Position numbers and translations under genes: made by a program. Below are positions 25,624 to 35,048 of a DNA stretch of 62,321 bases, piece by piece. A model generated the notes under the pieces. The model saw nothing but the letters and a program-made list of their open reading frames with translations, did not search any database and had not been told where the DNA came from. How positions within the stretch are numbered: the stretch's first letter is position 1; each line of letters begins with the position of its first letter. The DNA is taken from the NCBI GenBank assembly GCA_029860075.1, contig JAOUBX010000020.1:1-62321 (forward strand), given 5' to 3'. Source of the stretch: Deltaproteobacteria bacterium. GTDB lineage: Bacteria > Desulfobacterota > JADFVX01.

Positions 25624-26625
25624 TCAGGCTCCCTGAATTTCTTCACCGTTAATGGCGGCTTTAAGTTCTTCTACCGTAGTCGTAGCTGTTCCCAGTTTGC
25701 CGACGACAATACCTGCGGCATGGTTAGCCATGAGGGCTGCTTCTTTCAGTGTGGCTCCGCTTGCTATGGACAGCGCCATTGTTGCAATAACCGTATCACC
25801 GGCGCCGGTCACATCGTAGACATCGCGGGCGACAGTCGGTATATGGGTAACCTGACCGTCACTTTCAAATAAGGACATGCCGTTTTCTCCTCTCGTAATG
25901 AGAATGGATTTTGCCTTGTTTTTGGCAAGCAGCTTTTGCGCTGCTCCGGCAAGCCCCTTTTCAGAGTCCGTTTCCGTATCCGCCGCCGCCGCCGCTTCAT
26001 GATGGTTTGGTGTTGTTACGGTAACTCCCTTGTAATAGGGAAAGTTGACCGGTTTGGGATCAACGGCTATGGGTATCCCCCTGCCTGCTATTTCAGGAAG
26101 CGCCCTGTGGAGGAGTTTTTTTGAGATAACACCCTTTCCATAATCGGAAATGATAACGGCATCTATGTCACCAAGGTTATCTTTCAGATAGGCCAGTATG
26201 CTTTTTGTCGTCGATTCCTTGATAGGGATGGATCTTTCCCTGTCGAACCTTACTATCTGCTGGTGCTGGGCAATAACTCTTGTCTTTATGGCTGTGGGCC
26301 TGTTGTCTTTAATGATGACGCCTTCACAGTTTACGTCCATGTCTTCCAGAAGGTCTCTCAACCTGTCGCCATTGGAGTCATTGCCCATAACGCCGGAAAG
26401 GGCGACCTTGCATCCCAGGGCCTTCAGGTTGTTAACCACATTGGCTGAACCACCCAGACGCAGTGACTCTCTTTCCACTTCAACAACAGGCACAGGCGCT
26501 TCCGGTGAAATTCTTCTTACCTTTCCCCATATGAATTCATCAAGGATAAGGTCTCCAATGACAAGAATCTTCCTGTCGCTGAAGTTGTCCATATGCCTGA
26601 ATAATGTTTTGCTTTCAACAATCAA
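25624..26625 (-). CDS. rfaE1: D-glycero-beta-D-manno-heptose-7-phosphate kinase (PfkB family)
   Basis: The 333-residue protein is the kinase half of HldE without the adenylyltransferase half. It has GDLILDEFIWGKVRRISPEAPVPVVEVERESLRLGGSANVVNNL at the N-terminus, KTRVIAQHQQIVRFDRE in the middle and DVYDVTGAGDTVIATMA at the C-terminus, where the GAGD Asp is the catalytic base. It acts in ADP-heptose synthesis for lipopolysaccharide inner core. The separate nucleotidyltransferase must be encoded elsewhere. Confidence 0.88.
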   Translation of the reverse strand: MIVESKTLFRHMDNFSDRKILVIGDLILDEFIWGKVRRISPEAPVPVVEVERESLRLGGSANVVNNLKALGCKVALSGVMGNDSNGDRLRDLLEDMDVNCEGVIIKDNRPTAIKTRVIAQHQQIVRFDRERSIPIKESTTKSILAYLKDNLGDIDAVIISDYGKGVISKKLLHRALPEIAGRGIPIAVDPKPVNFPYYKGVTVTTPNHHEAAAAADTETDSEKGLAGAAQKLLAKNKAKSILITRGENGMSLFESDGQVTHIPTVARDVYDVTGAGDTVIATMALSIASGATLKEAALMANHAAGIVVGKLGTATTTVEELKAAINGEEIQGA

Positions 26626-26825
26626 TATCGCTCTCCTTCATGTCGATAAAGGGTGTTTTGAGATGTAAAGCCATGATAGACGAGCATTGTCCCCTCTTGG
26701 GGGGGACTGTCAATACCATTTGGGGGCTTTCTTTATCTTGATCTGCTTTGTGTGTGGAATTGGAAATATGCAGGAATAAAACCTCTGTTTGTTTATAGAA
26801 GAGATAAATTTATGAAGAATCGTTT

Positions 26826-28250
26826 TTATGAAAGAATAAACTCTTTTCCTGCTTCCATGAGCGATTTGAGCTTCTGGTCAGATTCAGCTTCTCCATAGAG
26901 TCTGACGACAGGCTCTGTTCCCGATTCACGCATAAGAAGCCAGCTTTTTCCATCTTCCATGAGAAACTTGGTGCCGTCAAGCTTGTTTACTTCCATTACC
27001 TTAAATCCGGCAAATTCGTCGGGGTAGGAATCGAGTTTTGTCTTAAAGGCGCTCTTCTTTTCAAGTGACAGGTGGATATTTTCCCTTTTGGTAACAATAG
27101 TTCCCACCTCCTTGTAAAGATCGTAGAGCAACTCTTTTATCGACTTTCCACCGCTTGCAACCATCTCGGTTACAAGGAGGCATGCAAGGATGCCGTCTTT
27201 TTCAGGGATATGGCCTTTAATGGAAAGGCCTGCACTCTCCTCGCCGCCGATGATGATTTTATCCTGGCAGATATACTCGCCGATGTATTTGAAGCCGACA
27301 GGAGTTTCGTACACCTCGATGCCGTGATTTTTTGCCACGGCATCGATGAGGTGGGTCGTGGCAACGGAACGCGCCACAGCGCCCGTCCATTTTTTACTTT
27401 TGATCAGATAGTCGAGAAGAAGGGCGATAATCTGGTTCGGTTCAATGTAGCTTCCGTCGCTGTCGACAATGCCGAAGCGGTCGGCGTCGAGATCGGTTGC
27501 AAGACCGATACAGATATCATTATCTTCATTGACAAGGTCTATGAGTTCCTTGATGTTTTCCTCGGCCGGTTCGGGAGGGTTGCCTCCGAAATAGGGGTCC
27601 AGGTAGCCATGAATAGTATTTATCTTGCACCCTGCCTCAAGAAGAACCGTATCCAGGTAGCCTCTCGATGTGCCGTAAAGAAAGTCTGCCGCCACCCTGA
27701 TTCCCGCTTTCTTTATCATATCGAGGTCAATCTTGCTTTTCAGGTTTTCCAGGTATTCATCTCTCGGGTCGATGGACTCTATAAAATGACTGTACTTTCC
27801 CTCTTCCATGGAAATTTCCCTGTACGCCGCCTCACCCATCATCTGATTGGCCAGTTCTTCTATTCTTTTCGTTGTTTCAGGCAGGGCAGGGCCCCCTGAT
27901 GCAGGAGAAAACTTAAGCCCGTTATATTCTGAAGGATTATGGCTTGCAGTGAAGTTAATGCCTCCGTTAAGGCCACGCTTGATTATTTCATAGGAAATAA
28001 CGGGCGTCGGCACGTCTCTCGTGCAAAGGTAGGCTTTAATTTTGTTGGCGGCAAGAACCATGGCTGCTTCTTCGGCAAACCGCTGTCCCATAAAACGGGT
28101 ATCATAACCGATGATAATCCCTTTCCGGGCTTCGTTGCTTTCTTTCAGGTAGTCGGCAATGGCCTGACAGACGATTCTTACATTGTCTACAGTAAATTCA
28201 TCGGCCAGGATTGCACGCCATCCGGAAGTTCCGAATTTTATCTTTGTCAC
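26826..28250 (-). CDS. Phosphoglucomutase/phosphomannomutase family protein
   Basis: The start is a GTG at 28250 with GGAGG 5 bases upstream, giving 474 residues that begin MTKIKFGTSGWRAI, the family N-terminus; the longer frame to 28505 adds 85 residues of non-family sequence. Motifs are NFTASHNPSEYNG (phosphoserine loop), DLDADRFG (metal loop), GGEESAG (sugar loop) and RESGTEPVVRLYGE (phosphate loop). It interconverts hexose-1- and -6-phosphates. Which sugar is used cannot be told from the motifs. Confidence 0.9.
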   Translation of the reverse strand: MTKIKFGTSGWRAILADEFTVDNVRIVCQAIADYLKESNEARKGIIIGYDTRFMGQRFAEEAAMVLAANKIKAYLCTRDVPTPVISYEIIKRGLNGGINFTASHNPSEYNGLKFSPASGGPALPETTKRIEELANQMMGEAAYREISMEEGKYSHFIESIDPRDEYLENLKSKIDLDMIKKAGIRVAADFLYGTSRGYLDTVLLEAGCKINTIHGYLDPYFGGNPPEPAEENIKELIDLVNEDNDICIGLATDLDADRFGIVDSDGSYIEPNQIIALLLDYLIKSKKWTGAVARSVATTHLIDAVAKNHGIEVYETPVGFKYIGEYICQDKIIIGGEESAGLSIKGHIPEKDGILACLLVTEMVASGGKSIKELLYDLYKEVGTIVTKRENIHLSLEKKSAFKTKLDSYPDEFAGFKVMEVNKLDGTKFLMEDGKSWLLMRESGTEPVVRLYGEAESDQKLKSLMEAGKEFILS

Positions 28251-28663
28251 TTCATCCTCCCAAAAGTTAGAACGATCTTCAGTTATTCCGAGGATTATAG
28301 TTCTACAATTTTTATGAGTCAAGGATAAAGGATTCACCTTAAGGGAGCCAAGGGGTTTCTTTTCCGGAAAAATAATTAAACTTTTGATCGCCTTTTCATA
28401 TAAAATGGCTTTTTTGAAAATGGGATCAGGGGATATCTGAAAAGGACTGAATTGAAATATTTTAGTGTGTCTAAAACGCTTCAGTGGGGTGTATAAAAAG
28501 TGCAACAGTCATGATTGTGCTGATGCTAAAAGGGGTGTTTTCGTCCTCTTTGCTGTTAAAAAAGGGCAAAAAATGAAGGAAATTGCATTGGCATGCAATT
28601 TGTATTGTATGGCCCTGTAAAAAGATTGACTTTTGCTAACTTAATTAATTAAGGGTGTATGTC
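28251..28663. other. 413-bp divergent region between the hexomutase and lpxC
   Basis: The notable element is an inverted repeat with 9-bp arms, AAATTGCAT (28580-28588) and ATGCAATTT (28593-28601), about 65 bp before lpxC. It is enclosed by AGGGC/GCCCT (near 28563 and 28612). TTAATTAATTAA lies at 28640-28651. No gene is seen. Confidence 0.45.
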
Positions 28664-29584
28664 ATGTATCAAAGAACGATAGCCGAATCAGTTGGATGTG
28701 TAGGAATCGGGCTTCATTCCGGCAGTAAGGTAAGTCTCAAGGTAAGGCCTGCGCCGGTAGATAACGGGATAGTCTTTATAAGGACTGACCTTCCTTCTTC
28801 ACCGACCATAAAGGCATCCGTTGAAAATGTTGTCGATACGACACATGCAACGACCATAGGCAGAGGCGATGCGAGGGTGTCGACTATAGAGCACCTCATG
28901 GCTTCTTTCGCCGGCCTTGGTATTGATAATGCCTTTGTCGAGGTTGATGCGCCTGAAGTGCCGATAATGGATGGCAGTGCCGGTCCTTTACTCTTTTTAA
29001 TAAAAAGCGGGGGCATAAGAATTCAACATACGAGCAAGCGCTTTCTTGTTATCAGGAAGACCGTCAGGACCGGAGACGAGCATGGCTGGGCCGAGCTTTC
29101 ACCTGCCAGGGAATTCAAGGTTTCCTGCTCTGTTGACTTTGATCATCCCATGTTGCAGAAACAGGCCTATAAAATGAATTTTTCCGATACAAACTTTGAA
29201 AAGGAATTGAGTATGGCCAGAACCTTCGGTTTTCTCAATGATGTCGAGTACCTCAGAAGCCGGGGACTTATAAAGGGCGGTTCTCTTGACAATGCTATTG
29301 TAATTGATGATTTCAGGGTTTTAAATGAGGGTGGGTTAAGATTCCCGGATGAGTTTGTGCGCCACAAGATGCTTGATGCCATCGGGGATATTTCTATTCT
29401 CGGAATGCCGGTAATAGGTCACCTTTCCCTGCACAAGTCAGGTCACAGGCTGAACTTCGAGTTGGCTAAAAAGGTAATTAATGATTCCAAAGCCTGGAAA
29501 ATTGTTGAACTCAAGAAGAAAGAAAAGGAAAAGGTCAGGTTCAAGGTGCCTCAATTCGGTATGATGAAACCTTCCGTTTCCTGA
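28664..29584 (+). CDS. lpxC: UDP-3-O-acyl-N-acetylglucosamine deacetylase
   Basis: The ATG at 28664 was chosen over the GTG at 28655 because it opens with MYQRTIAESVGCVGIGLHSG, the LpxC N-terminus. The 306-residue protein has the zinc and catalytic blocks: TIEHLMASFAGLGIDN with the first His, EFVRHKMLDAIGD with His and Asp ligands, and GHLSLHKSGH with the catalytic His. It performs the committed step of lipid A synthesis in the cytoplasm. The gene stands alone here rather than in the ftsZ cluster and ends at a good terminator. Confidence 0.95.
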   Translation: MYQRTIAESVGCVGIGLHSGSKVSLKVRPAPVDNGIVFIRTDLPSSPTIKASVENVVDTTHATTIGRGDARVSTIEHLMASFAGLGIDNAFVEVDAPEVPIMDGSAGPLLFLIKSGGIRIQHTSKRFLVIRKTVRTGDEHGWAELSPAREFKVSCSVDFDHPMLQKQAYKMNFSDTNFEKELSMARTFGFLNDVEYLRSRGLIKGGSLDNAIVIDDFRVLNEGGLRFPDEFVRHKMLDAIGDISILGMPVIGHLSLHKSGHRLNFELAKKVINDSKAWKIVELKKKEKEKVRFKVPQFGMMKPSVS

Positions 29585-29904
29585 TAGCAGAGGTAATATA
29601 AGACCGGAAAGGGCAGTTTGATACTGCCCTTTTTTTATTTACCGCTTTTTAAGCCCCGGCAGGCCTTTTCCCCGCAGCTTAAGGCGGAGTGGCTCTTTAT
29701 ATCTTTTTGGTGCACTTGATATTTCAGTCAATTTTTTAACCCTTTTCCCTATTTACTGTTTGACATGAAGTTTGACCATAGGTTATATTCAGCAAGATAA
29801 AGCGGGGCTTCTTTTCTTGTTTCAGCCGGTTTTATGGTGGCTGTTTCTTACTTAAATCATTAAAATAATAAAGGGCCCTTTGCCGCAAATGGAGGAAATG
29901 CAGC
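29585..29904. other. 320-bp intergenic region
   Basis: It contains the lpxC terminator and an AT-rich upstream region of the PEGA gene. No gene is seen. Confidence 0.4.
29608..29637 (+). terminator. Terminator of lpxC
   Basis: AAGGGCAGT (29609-29617) and ACTGCCCTT (29623-29631) form a 9-bp stem followed by TTTTTT. Confidence 0.88.
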
Positions 29905-30366
29905 TTGAAAAATATTGCCGCCCGGATACTTTTATCATCATTCCTGTTTAATCTGTTTTTTCCTCTTTATCTCTTTGCTGCCGAGCCTTCTTCATCGTCA
30001 ATTAAAATTATTTCAAATATTGATGGCGCCAGTCTCTATCTCGATGGCAAGGATACGGGCCTTGTAACGCCTGTAAGTGAACCTTTAGCGGTAGAAGCCG
30101 GCTATCATATGATAAGAGTAGAAAAAGAGGGCTTTACCGGTTGGCGCAAAGATCTGATTTTGACTGCCGGTGAACAGATGGAGATGGAGGTTGTATTGTT
30201 GCCCCTTGAGGTATCGGAAGGGCAGAAAAAGGCCTTTAAAAATATGGACAAAAAACCGATCAACAAGCGATGGTGGTTCTGGGCCATTGTTCTGGCGGCT
30301 GTTGGCACGGCCATTGCCAATGATGACTCCACTGCCGATGGAGGGGCGGTCGTTGTCGGCTGGTAA
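29905..30366 (+). CDS. PEGA-domain exported protein
   Basis: The start is TTG at 29905 with GGAGGAA 9 bases upstream, giving 153 residues with an N-terminal signal (ILLSSFLFNLFFPLYLFAAE). Residues 33-100 form a PEGA domain (IKIISNIDGASLYLDGKDTGLVTP...YHMIRVEKEGF, DLILTAGEQMEMEVVL), a small surface-layer-like beta domain. A C-terminal hydrophobic segment (WWFWAIVLAAVGTAIA) and a Gly-rich end could form a membrane anchor. It ends 24 bp before the dockerin/RCC1 protein and is probably co-transcribed, which suggests a shared surface role. Confidence 0.75.
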   Translation: MKNIAARILLSSFLFNLFFPLYLFAAEPSSSSIKIISNIDGASLYLDGKDTGLVTPVSEPLAVEAGYHMIRVEKEGFTGWRKDLILTAGEQMEMEVVLLPLEVSEGQKKAFKNMDKKPINKRWWFWAIVLAAVGTAIANDDSTADGGAVVVGW

Positions 30367-30389
30367 TTAAATTGGATGGGATTACTGCT

Positions 30390-32183
30390 ATGAAAAAAAC
30401 AGGGCTTGCAGCGTTATTAACATTCATTTTCTTGTTTCTGATCGCTTTTCCTCTCCATGCCATTGTGGGGGATATGGATGGATCAGGGACCGTTGATGGA
30501 AATGACCTTGCGCTTTTTTCACTGACTTTCGGCGCCGGTAAAAATTCACCTAAATGGTCTGCGGCGGCTGATTTTACCGGCAGCGGTTTCGTCGATGGCG
30601 AGGACCTTTCCTCTTTTGCGCCCAATTTCGGCGCCAGCGGCCTTGGTTCCATCGCTGCTAACGTTATCTGGAATGATGGCGGTACGCAGGGGAGGAGGCT
30701 GGGAAAAAGAACGGCAGCCGGTGAGAAAGCTTCCCGCAAGGTTGCTGATATCAGCAAAGTTCTCATTGATATATCCGGTCCTAATATGAGGTCTCTTTCG
30801 GCAGAATTCCCCTTTGCCGATAAAACAGGGTCTTTATCAGATGTTCCGGCAGGTTCAAACAGAACGCTTACCGTTTCCGGGATGAATGCGGCAGGAGCAG
30901 CCATATTCAGAGGCATGACGACAATTATCGTTTTCGAAAACAAGACGACCCATGTGTCGCTCTATGCCACTGAGGTTAAGCTTGAAACGGCGATTAAGCC
31001 TGTTATGGCAGGGGGGTTTGGTCATTCTCTGGCGCTTAAGTCGGATGGGAACCTCTGGGCATGGGGGCTTAATGATGAGGGGCAGCTTGGTAATGGGGTC
31101 ACAAGCTCTACTCCATATACGTCACCGGTTCATACTTCACAGTTAACGGAGCTAATAGGGGTAATCGATCTCGATTCGGAATCGTTGCATTCTGTCGCTT
31201 TAAGGTATGATGGTTCCGTGTGGACATGGGGAGATAATGAATGTGGGCAGCTTGGCAATGGAGCGGCTGTTTTTTGTGATTACAGTTCACCTTCAGCTGG
31301 CAACGAACCTTCACCCTTCAGGGTTGTATCTTCAGTTGATGGGAGTGTTTTTGGAAATGTCAGCGCCGTACAGGCAGGAACAGCCCATACTGTGGTGCTA
31401 AAAAATGACAGCACCGTCTGGGACTGGGGTGCAAATGCTTTTGGTCAATTAGGATATAATAATTTTACTTCACATGTAACCAGACCGGTCCAGGTCAAAA
31501 CGAATGCAAGTAATAATCTTACCGGTATTATGGCAATCTCCGCCGGAGCAGACCACAACCTGGCCCTTACACCGGATGGCACGGTCTGGGCATGGGGTTA
31601 TAACGTTTATGGTCAGTTGGGTAATGGTTTATACGACAATATGTCTGTAGCGGCGGTGGTGGGTGATGCCGGTTTTAAGAATATAACAGTCATTGCCATA
31701 GCGGCAGGATCTTATCACAGCGTGGCACTGGATAATCACAGCGCTGTCTGGGCATGGGGAGATAATTCAGCGGGGCAGGTTGGTATCGGAAGTCCAGGAG
31801 CACCTGAAAGCTATCCTGTTCAAGTCCCTCTGACAGGCGTAAAGGCGATAGCAGCCGGTGATTTTTTTACACTGGCCCTTAAAACGGATGGAGCGGTATT
31901 GGCGTGGGGAAGGAATGATTATGGACAACTCGGTGATGGCACACTTTTGGATAAGCCTTCACCAACGGTTATTTCCGGCTTGCCAGGTGTTGAAGCTATA
32001 TTTGCTGGAGATGAGCATGCTCTGGTGATGGAGACCAATGGTTCTGTCTGGGCCTGGGGGAGTAATGAGTTTGGTCAGATTGGTGACGGAAATCAGGGGG
32101 ATGGTGATGTGACAAGCCCCATAATACCTGCAGATTACCAATGGACACCTACTCTTGTGCCCAATTTGGACCTTCTCAATTAA
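30390..32183 (+). CDS. Exported dockerin plus RCC1-repeat beta-propeller protein
   Basis: ATG 30390 opens a signal peptide (KKTGLAALLTFIFLFLIAFPLHA|IVGD); the TTG at 30372 would only extend it. The mature protein begins with a dockerin type I pair of calcium loops (GDMDGSGTVDGNDLALFSLTFG and ADFTGSGFVDGEDLSSFAPNFG). It then has a beta-rich linker and seven RCC1-type repeats reading HSLALKSDGNLWAWGLNDEGQLGNG and variants, enough for one seven-bladed propeller. RCC1 blades in bacteria mediate protein or ligand binding. No cohesin partner is visible. It is the second gene of a pair with the PEGA protein. Confidence 0.8.
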   Translation: MKKTGLAALLTFIFLFLIAFPLHAIVGDMDGSGTVDGNDLALFSLTFGAGKNSPKWSAAADFTGSGFVDGEDLSSFAPNFGASGLGSIAANVIWNDGGTQGRRLGKRTAAGEKASRKVADISKVLIDISGPNMRSLSAEFPFADKTGSLSDVPAGSNRTLTVSGMNAAGAAIFRGMTTIIVFENKTTHVSLYATEVKLETAIKPVMAGGFGHSLALKSDGNLWAWGLNDEGQLGNGVTSSTPYTSPVHTSQLTELIGVIDLDSESLHSVALRYDGSVWTWGDNECGQLGNGAAVFCDYSSPSAGNEPSPFRVVSSVDGSVFGNVSAVQAGTAHTVVLKNDSTVWDWGANAFGQLGYNNFTSHVTRPVQVKTNASNNLTGIMAISAGADHNLALTPDGTVWAWGYNVYGQLGNGLYDNMSVAAVVGDAGFKNITVIAIAAGSYHSVALDNHSAVWAWGDNSAGQVGIGSPGAPESYPVQVPLTGVKAIAAGDFFTLALKTDGAVLAWGRNDYGQLGDGTLLDKPSPTVISGLPGVEAIFAGDEHALVMETNGSVWAWGSNEFGQIGDGNQGDGDVTSPIIPADYQWTPTLVPNLDLLN

Positions 32184-32270
32184 TGGCCTCTTTTTTCCCT
32201 TTTTCTCCTGTCCTTTACTTTCTCCCCTTTCCTCATTGACACAACACGCTTCCCCTGCTATTCTTTGCCG

Positions 32271-32912
32271 ATGCGTTATTTTCCCATAAATGTTGATCTG
32301 CAAAACAGGCTTTGCGTGGTTATCGGCGGCGGTAAAGTCGCTTACCGTAAAGTTCACTCGCTTCTAAAGGCAGGGGCAAAAATCAGGCTTATTTCCCCCG
32401 AGATAAAAGAGGGCGTCAAGTCATTCGTTGATGAAGGAAAGATCACCTGGGTCAGGAGGGAATATGAAGCGGGAGACCTCGAAGGAAGCACAATCGTTTT
32501 TGTCGCCGTCGATGATCCTGCCGTTGGCGCCGTGGTGGCTGAAGAGGCAAAAAAGTTAAACCTTCTCATTAACGTTGCCGATATTCCACAGCAGTGCACC
32601 TTTACGCTCTCTTCTTACATTGAGCGGGGCGACCTTCTGTTTACCATTTCCACGGGTGGAAAATGCCCTGCCTATTCGAGGCATATGAGGCACACACTGG
32701 AAGAGATCATCGATGATTCCTGCGGTGAGGTTCTTGACATTCTGGCCAGGACGAGGCAAAAAATTTTGGAACAGGGTGTTGAGTCTGATAAGTGTAGAGA
32801 TTTATTGAATAATTTGATAAAAACAAATATAATGGATCTTGTGAGAGAGGGCAAGCGGAACGAGGCTGAAAAGCTGGCGGAAGAAACCATTGCCCGGGCT
32901 GCTCTCCATTAG
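32271..32912 (+). CDS. Precorrin-2 dehydrogenase/sirohydrochlorin ferrochelatase-like
   Basis: The ATG at 32271 begins MRYFPINVDLQNRLCVVIGGGKVAYRKVHSLLKAGA, an NAD-binding Rossmann start typical of the N-terminal part of CysG and Met8. FTISTGGKCPAYSRHMRHTLEE is the conserved SGGKSPA-like motif of the dimerisation/catalytic domain. At 213 residues it lacks the methyltransferase half of CysG. It makes sirohydrochlorin from precorrin-2 and may chelate iron for siroheme. It heads the ccsA-hemA-hemC-hemD group. Confidence 0.88.
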   Translation: MRYFPINVDLQNRLCVVIGGGKVAYRKVHSLLKAGAKIRLISPEIKEGVKSFVDEGKITWVRREYEAGDLEGSTIVFVAVDDPAVGAVVAEEAKKLNLLINVADIPQQCTFTLSSYIERGDLLFTISTGGKCPAYSRHMRHTLEEIIDDSCGEVLDILARTRQKILEQGVESDKCRDLLNNLIKTNIMDLVREGKRNEAEKLAEETIARAALH

Positions 32913-32932
32913 AAAAGATAGAGACGAATTGC

Positions 32933-33757
32933 ATGGATTTAGGACTGACACTTTTCAGATTTGCCACTACTTTTTATTTGACAGGCACCGTTGCTTACGC
33001 CGTTTATCTCTTTTTCCCCAAGAAATGGGCTTACCGGACGGCGTCACTGAGCCTGCTGGCAGGTTTTATTCTGCATACGGGCTGTTTTACTTCCCGCATC
33101 AGGACCATAGGATTTCCTCCCATCACTAACCTTCACGATGCCTTGTCCTTTATGGCATGGGCCATTATCGGCATTTACCTTATCATTCTTATCTGGTATA
33201 AAATAAGGATTATCGGCGCTTTTATTTCACCGCTGGCGCTGGTCCTTATGCTTTCAGCCTACTCTTTACCGAAGGACATTGCCCCTATCGTCGTTCCCTA
33301 CCTGAAGACTTTCTGGCTGCCTGCCCATATTATTCTTGTTTTTTTCGGCAACGGTTTTCTTGCCGTCGCTTTTGCCGTGGCAATTATGTATATGATCCAG
33401 GAGTATCAGCTTAAATCCAAAAAAATAGGTAAGCTTTACCGCGCCCTTCCTTCACTCGATATTCTGGATAATGTGAATTACAAGTCCCTTCTCTGGGGCT
33501 TTCCTCTTCTTACGCTGGGTGTTATTTCAGGCGCCATCGTGGTTCAGCAGATGCAGGGAGGTTTGCTTTTGTGGGGGAAGAGAGAAATATGGACTTTGAT
33601 GATCTGGCTGCTTTATGCCGTCCTTCTCCATGGCAGGATCTATTCAGGCTGGAGAGGCAGAAAGGCGTCAACCATTTCCATTGTGTCCTTCATCATTCTC
33701 CTGGTTACCTTTTTCGGCATAAATTTGACGGTAGGAGAGGGCTTCAGGTTTCACTGA
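32933..33757 (+). CDS. Cytochrome c assembly/HemX-type membrane protein (CcsA-like)
   Basis: The 274-residue protein has about eight hydrophobic helices. It ends with GGLLLWGKREIWTLMIWLLYAVLLHGRIYSGWRGRKAS (in parts), a pattern typical of the CcsA/HemX family in which Trp-rich and His residues handle heme. Located directly upstream of hemA, it is the form called HemX in Geobacter-like genomes and is thought to influence GluTR level or to export heme to cytochromes. Genes on either side are spaced 12-20 bp. Confidence 0.85.
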   Translation: MDLGLTLFRFATTFYLTGTVAYAVYLFFPKKWAYRTASLSLLAGFILHTGCFTSRIRTIGFPPITNLHDALSFMAWAIIGIYLIILIWYKIRIIGAFISPLALVLMLSAYSLPKDIAPIVVPYLKTFWLPAHIILVFFGNGFLAVAFAVAIMYMIQEYQLKSKKIGKLYRALPSLDILDNVNYKSLLWGFPLLTLGVISGAIVVQQMQGGLLLWGKREIWTLMIWLLYAVLLHGRIYSGWRGRKASTISIVSFIILLVTFFGINLTVGEGFRFH

Positions 33758-33769
33758 GCAGATGGATTC

Positions 33770-35031
33770 ATGAATATAGTTGTTGTAGGATTAAGTCATA
33801 AAACGGCCCCTGTAGAGATAAGGGAGAAGGTCTCCTTTCCTTCAGAGAAAATGCCTGATTATCTTCACGACCTCATTGACAGAAAAGGGGTGACCGAGGG
33901 AGTTATTCTTTCCACTTGCAACCGCGTCGAGGTTATAGCCATAACCTCCCATATCCAGGACGGTATTGAAGAACTGAAAACCTTTATTGCCGAATCGAAC
34001 GGGATTTCCAGGGACCGGCTGGCTAATCATCTCTATAGCCATACTTCTGAAGATGCTATCAAACATCTCTTCAGGGTTGCATCGAGCCTTGATTCAATGG
34101 TTGTGGGTGAACCCCAGATACTGGGTCAGATGAAGGATGCCTACCAGTATGCCCTTGAACATAACGTAACGGGCATTATCCTGAATAAACTTTTCAGCAA
34201 GGCTTTTTCCGTAGCAAAACGGGTAAGGACGGAAACCAATATTGCGTCAAGCGCTGTTTCCATCAGCTATGCCGCTGTCGAACTGGCAAAAAAAATATTT
34301 GGAACCCTTGAAGATAAAAGAGTCATGCTTATCGGCGCCGGTGAAATGTGTGAACTGGCGGCAAGGCATTTTATTAACAGCGGGATCAAGGAAATCCTTG
34401 TTACCAACAGGACCCATTCAAGAGCGGAAAAGCTGGCCCGGGAATTTGACGGCAGGGCCCTGCTTTTCGAGAATGTTTACCTCGATCTCGATGAAGTGGA
34501 TATTATACTCTCCTCGACAGGTTCCCCCCTGCCCATCATCAATGCCCGGCAGGTGAGTGAGGCCCTGCACAAGCGAAGGAACAGGCCCATGTTTTTTATC
34601 GACATTGCCGTGCCGAGAGATATCGACCCGGACATAAACAAGCTGGATAATGCTTATTTGTACGATATCGATGATTTACAGGGTGTCGTTGAATCGAACA
34701 AAAAAGAGAGGGAGAAAGAAGCGGCGGCGGCGGAGAAGATAATCGAGGCAGAAATAGGGCAATTTCATGCCTGGCTGAAGACCCTCGATGTTACGCCCAC
34801 CATTATCTCACTGAGAGAGAAGTTTAATAAGGTAAGGGCGCTTGAGATGGAAAAACTTTTGGAAAGCTAAATGGCCTGTCGGAAAATGACAGGAAGGCAA
34901 TTGAATCGGCGACGGCGGCCATGATCAACAAAATTCTCCATATGCCCGTATCGAACCTTAAAAAGATGTCCGATACGGCAGAGGGTGACCTCTACGTTGA
35001 TTCGGCGCGAAAGCTCTTTGATCTAGACTGA
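33770..35031 (+). CDS. hemA: Glutamyl-tRNA reductase (apparent single-base frameshift near the C-terminus)
   Basis: The first 366 codons read as a normal GluTR: MNIVVVGLSHKTAPVEIREK, STCNRVEV with the catalytic Cys, FRVASSLDSMVVGEPQILGQ, and MLIGAGEMCELAARH for NADPH. The frame then stops at TAA 34868-34870. Inserting one G in the GG at 34858-34859 converts ...KLLES-stop to EKLLGKLNGLSENDRKAIE and continues as AAMINKILHMPVSNLKKMS...ARKLFDLD to a stop at 35029-35031. This restores 420 residues, the usual length with the dimerisation domain. Because hemA starts the only visible tetrapyrrole route, a sequencing or assembly error is more likely than gene loss. Confidence 0.9.
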
Positions 35032-35048
35032 TATTAGAAAGGAATATT

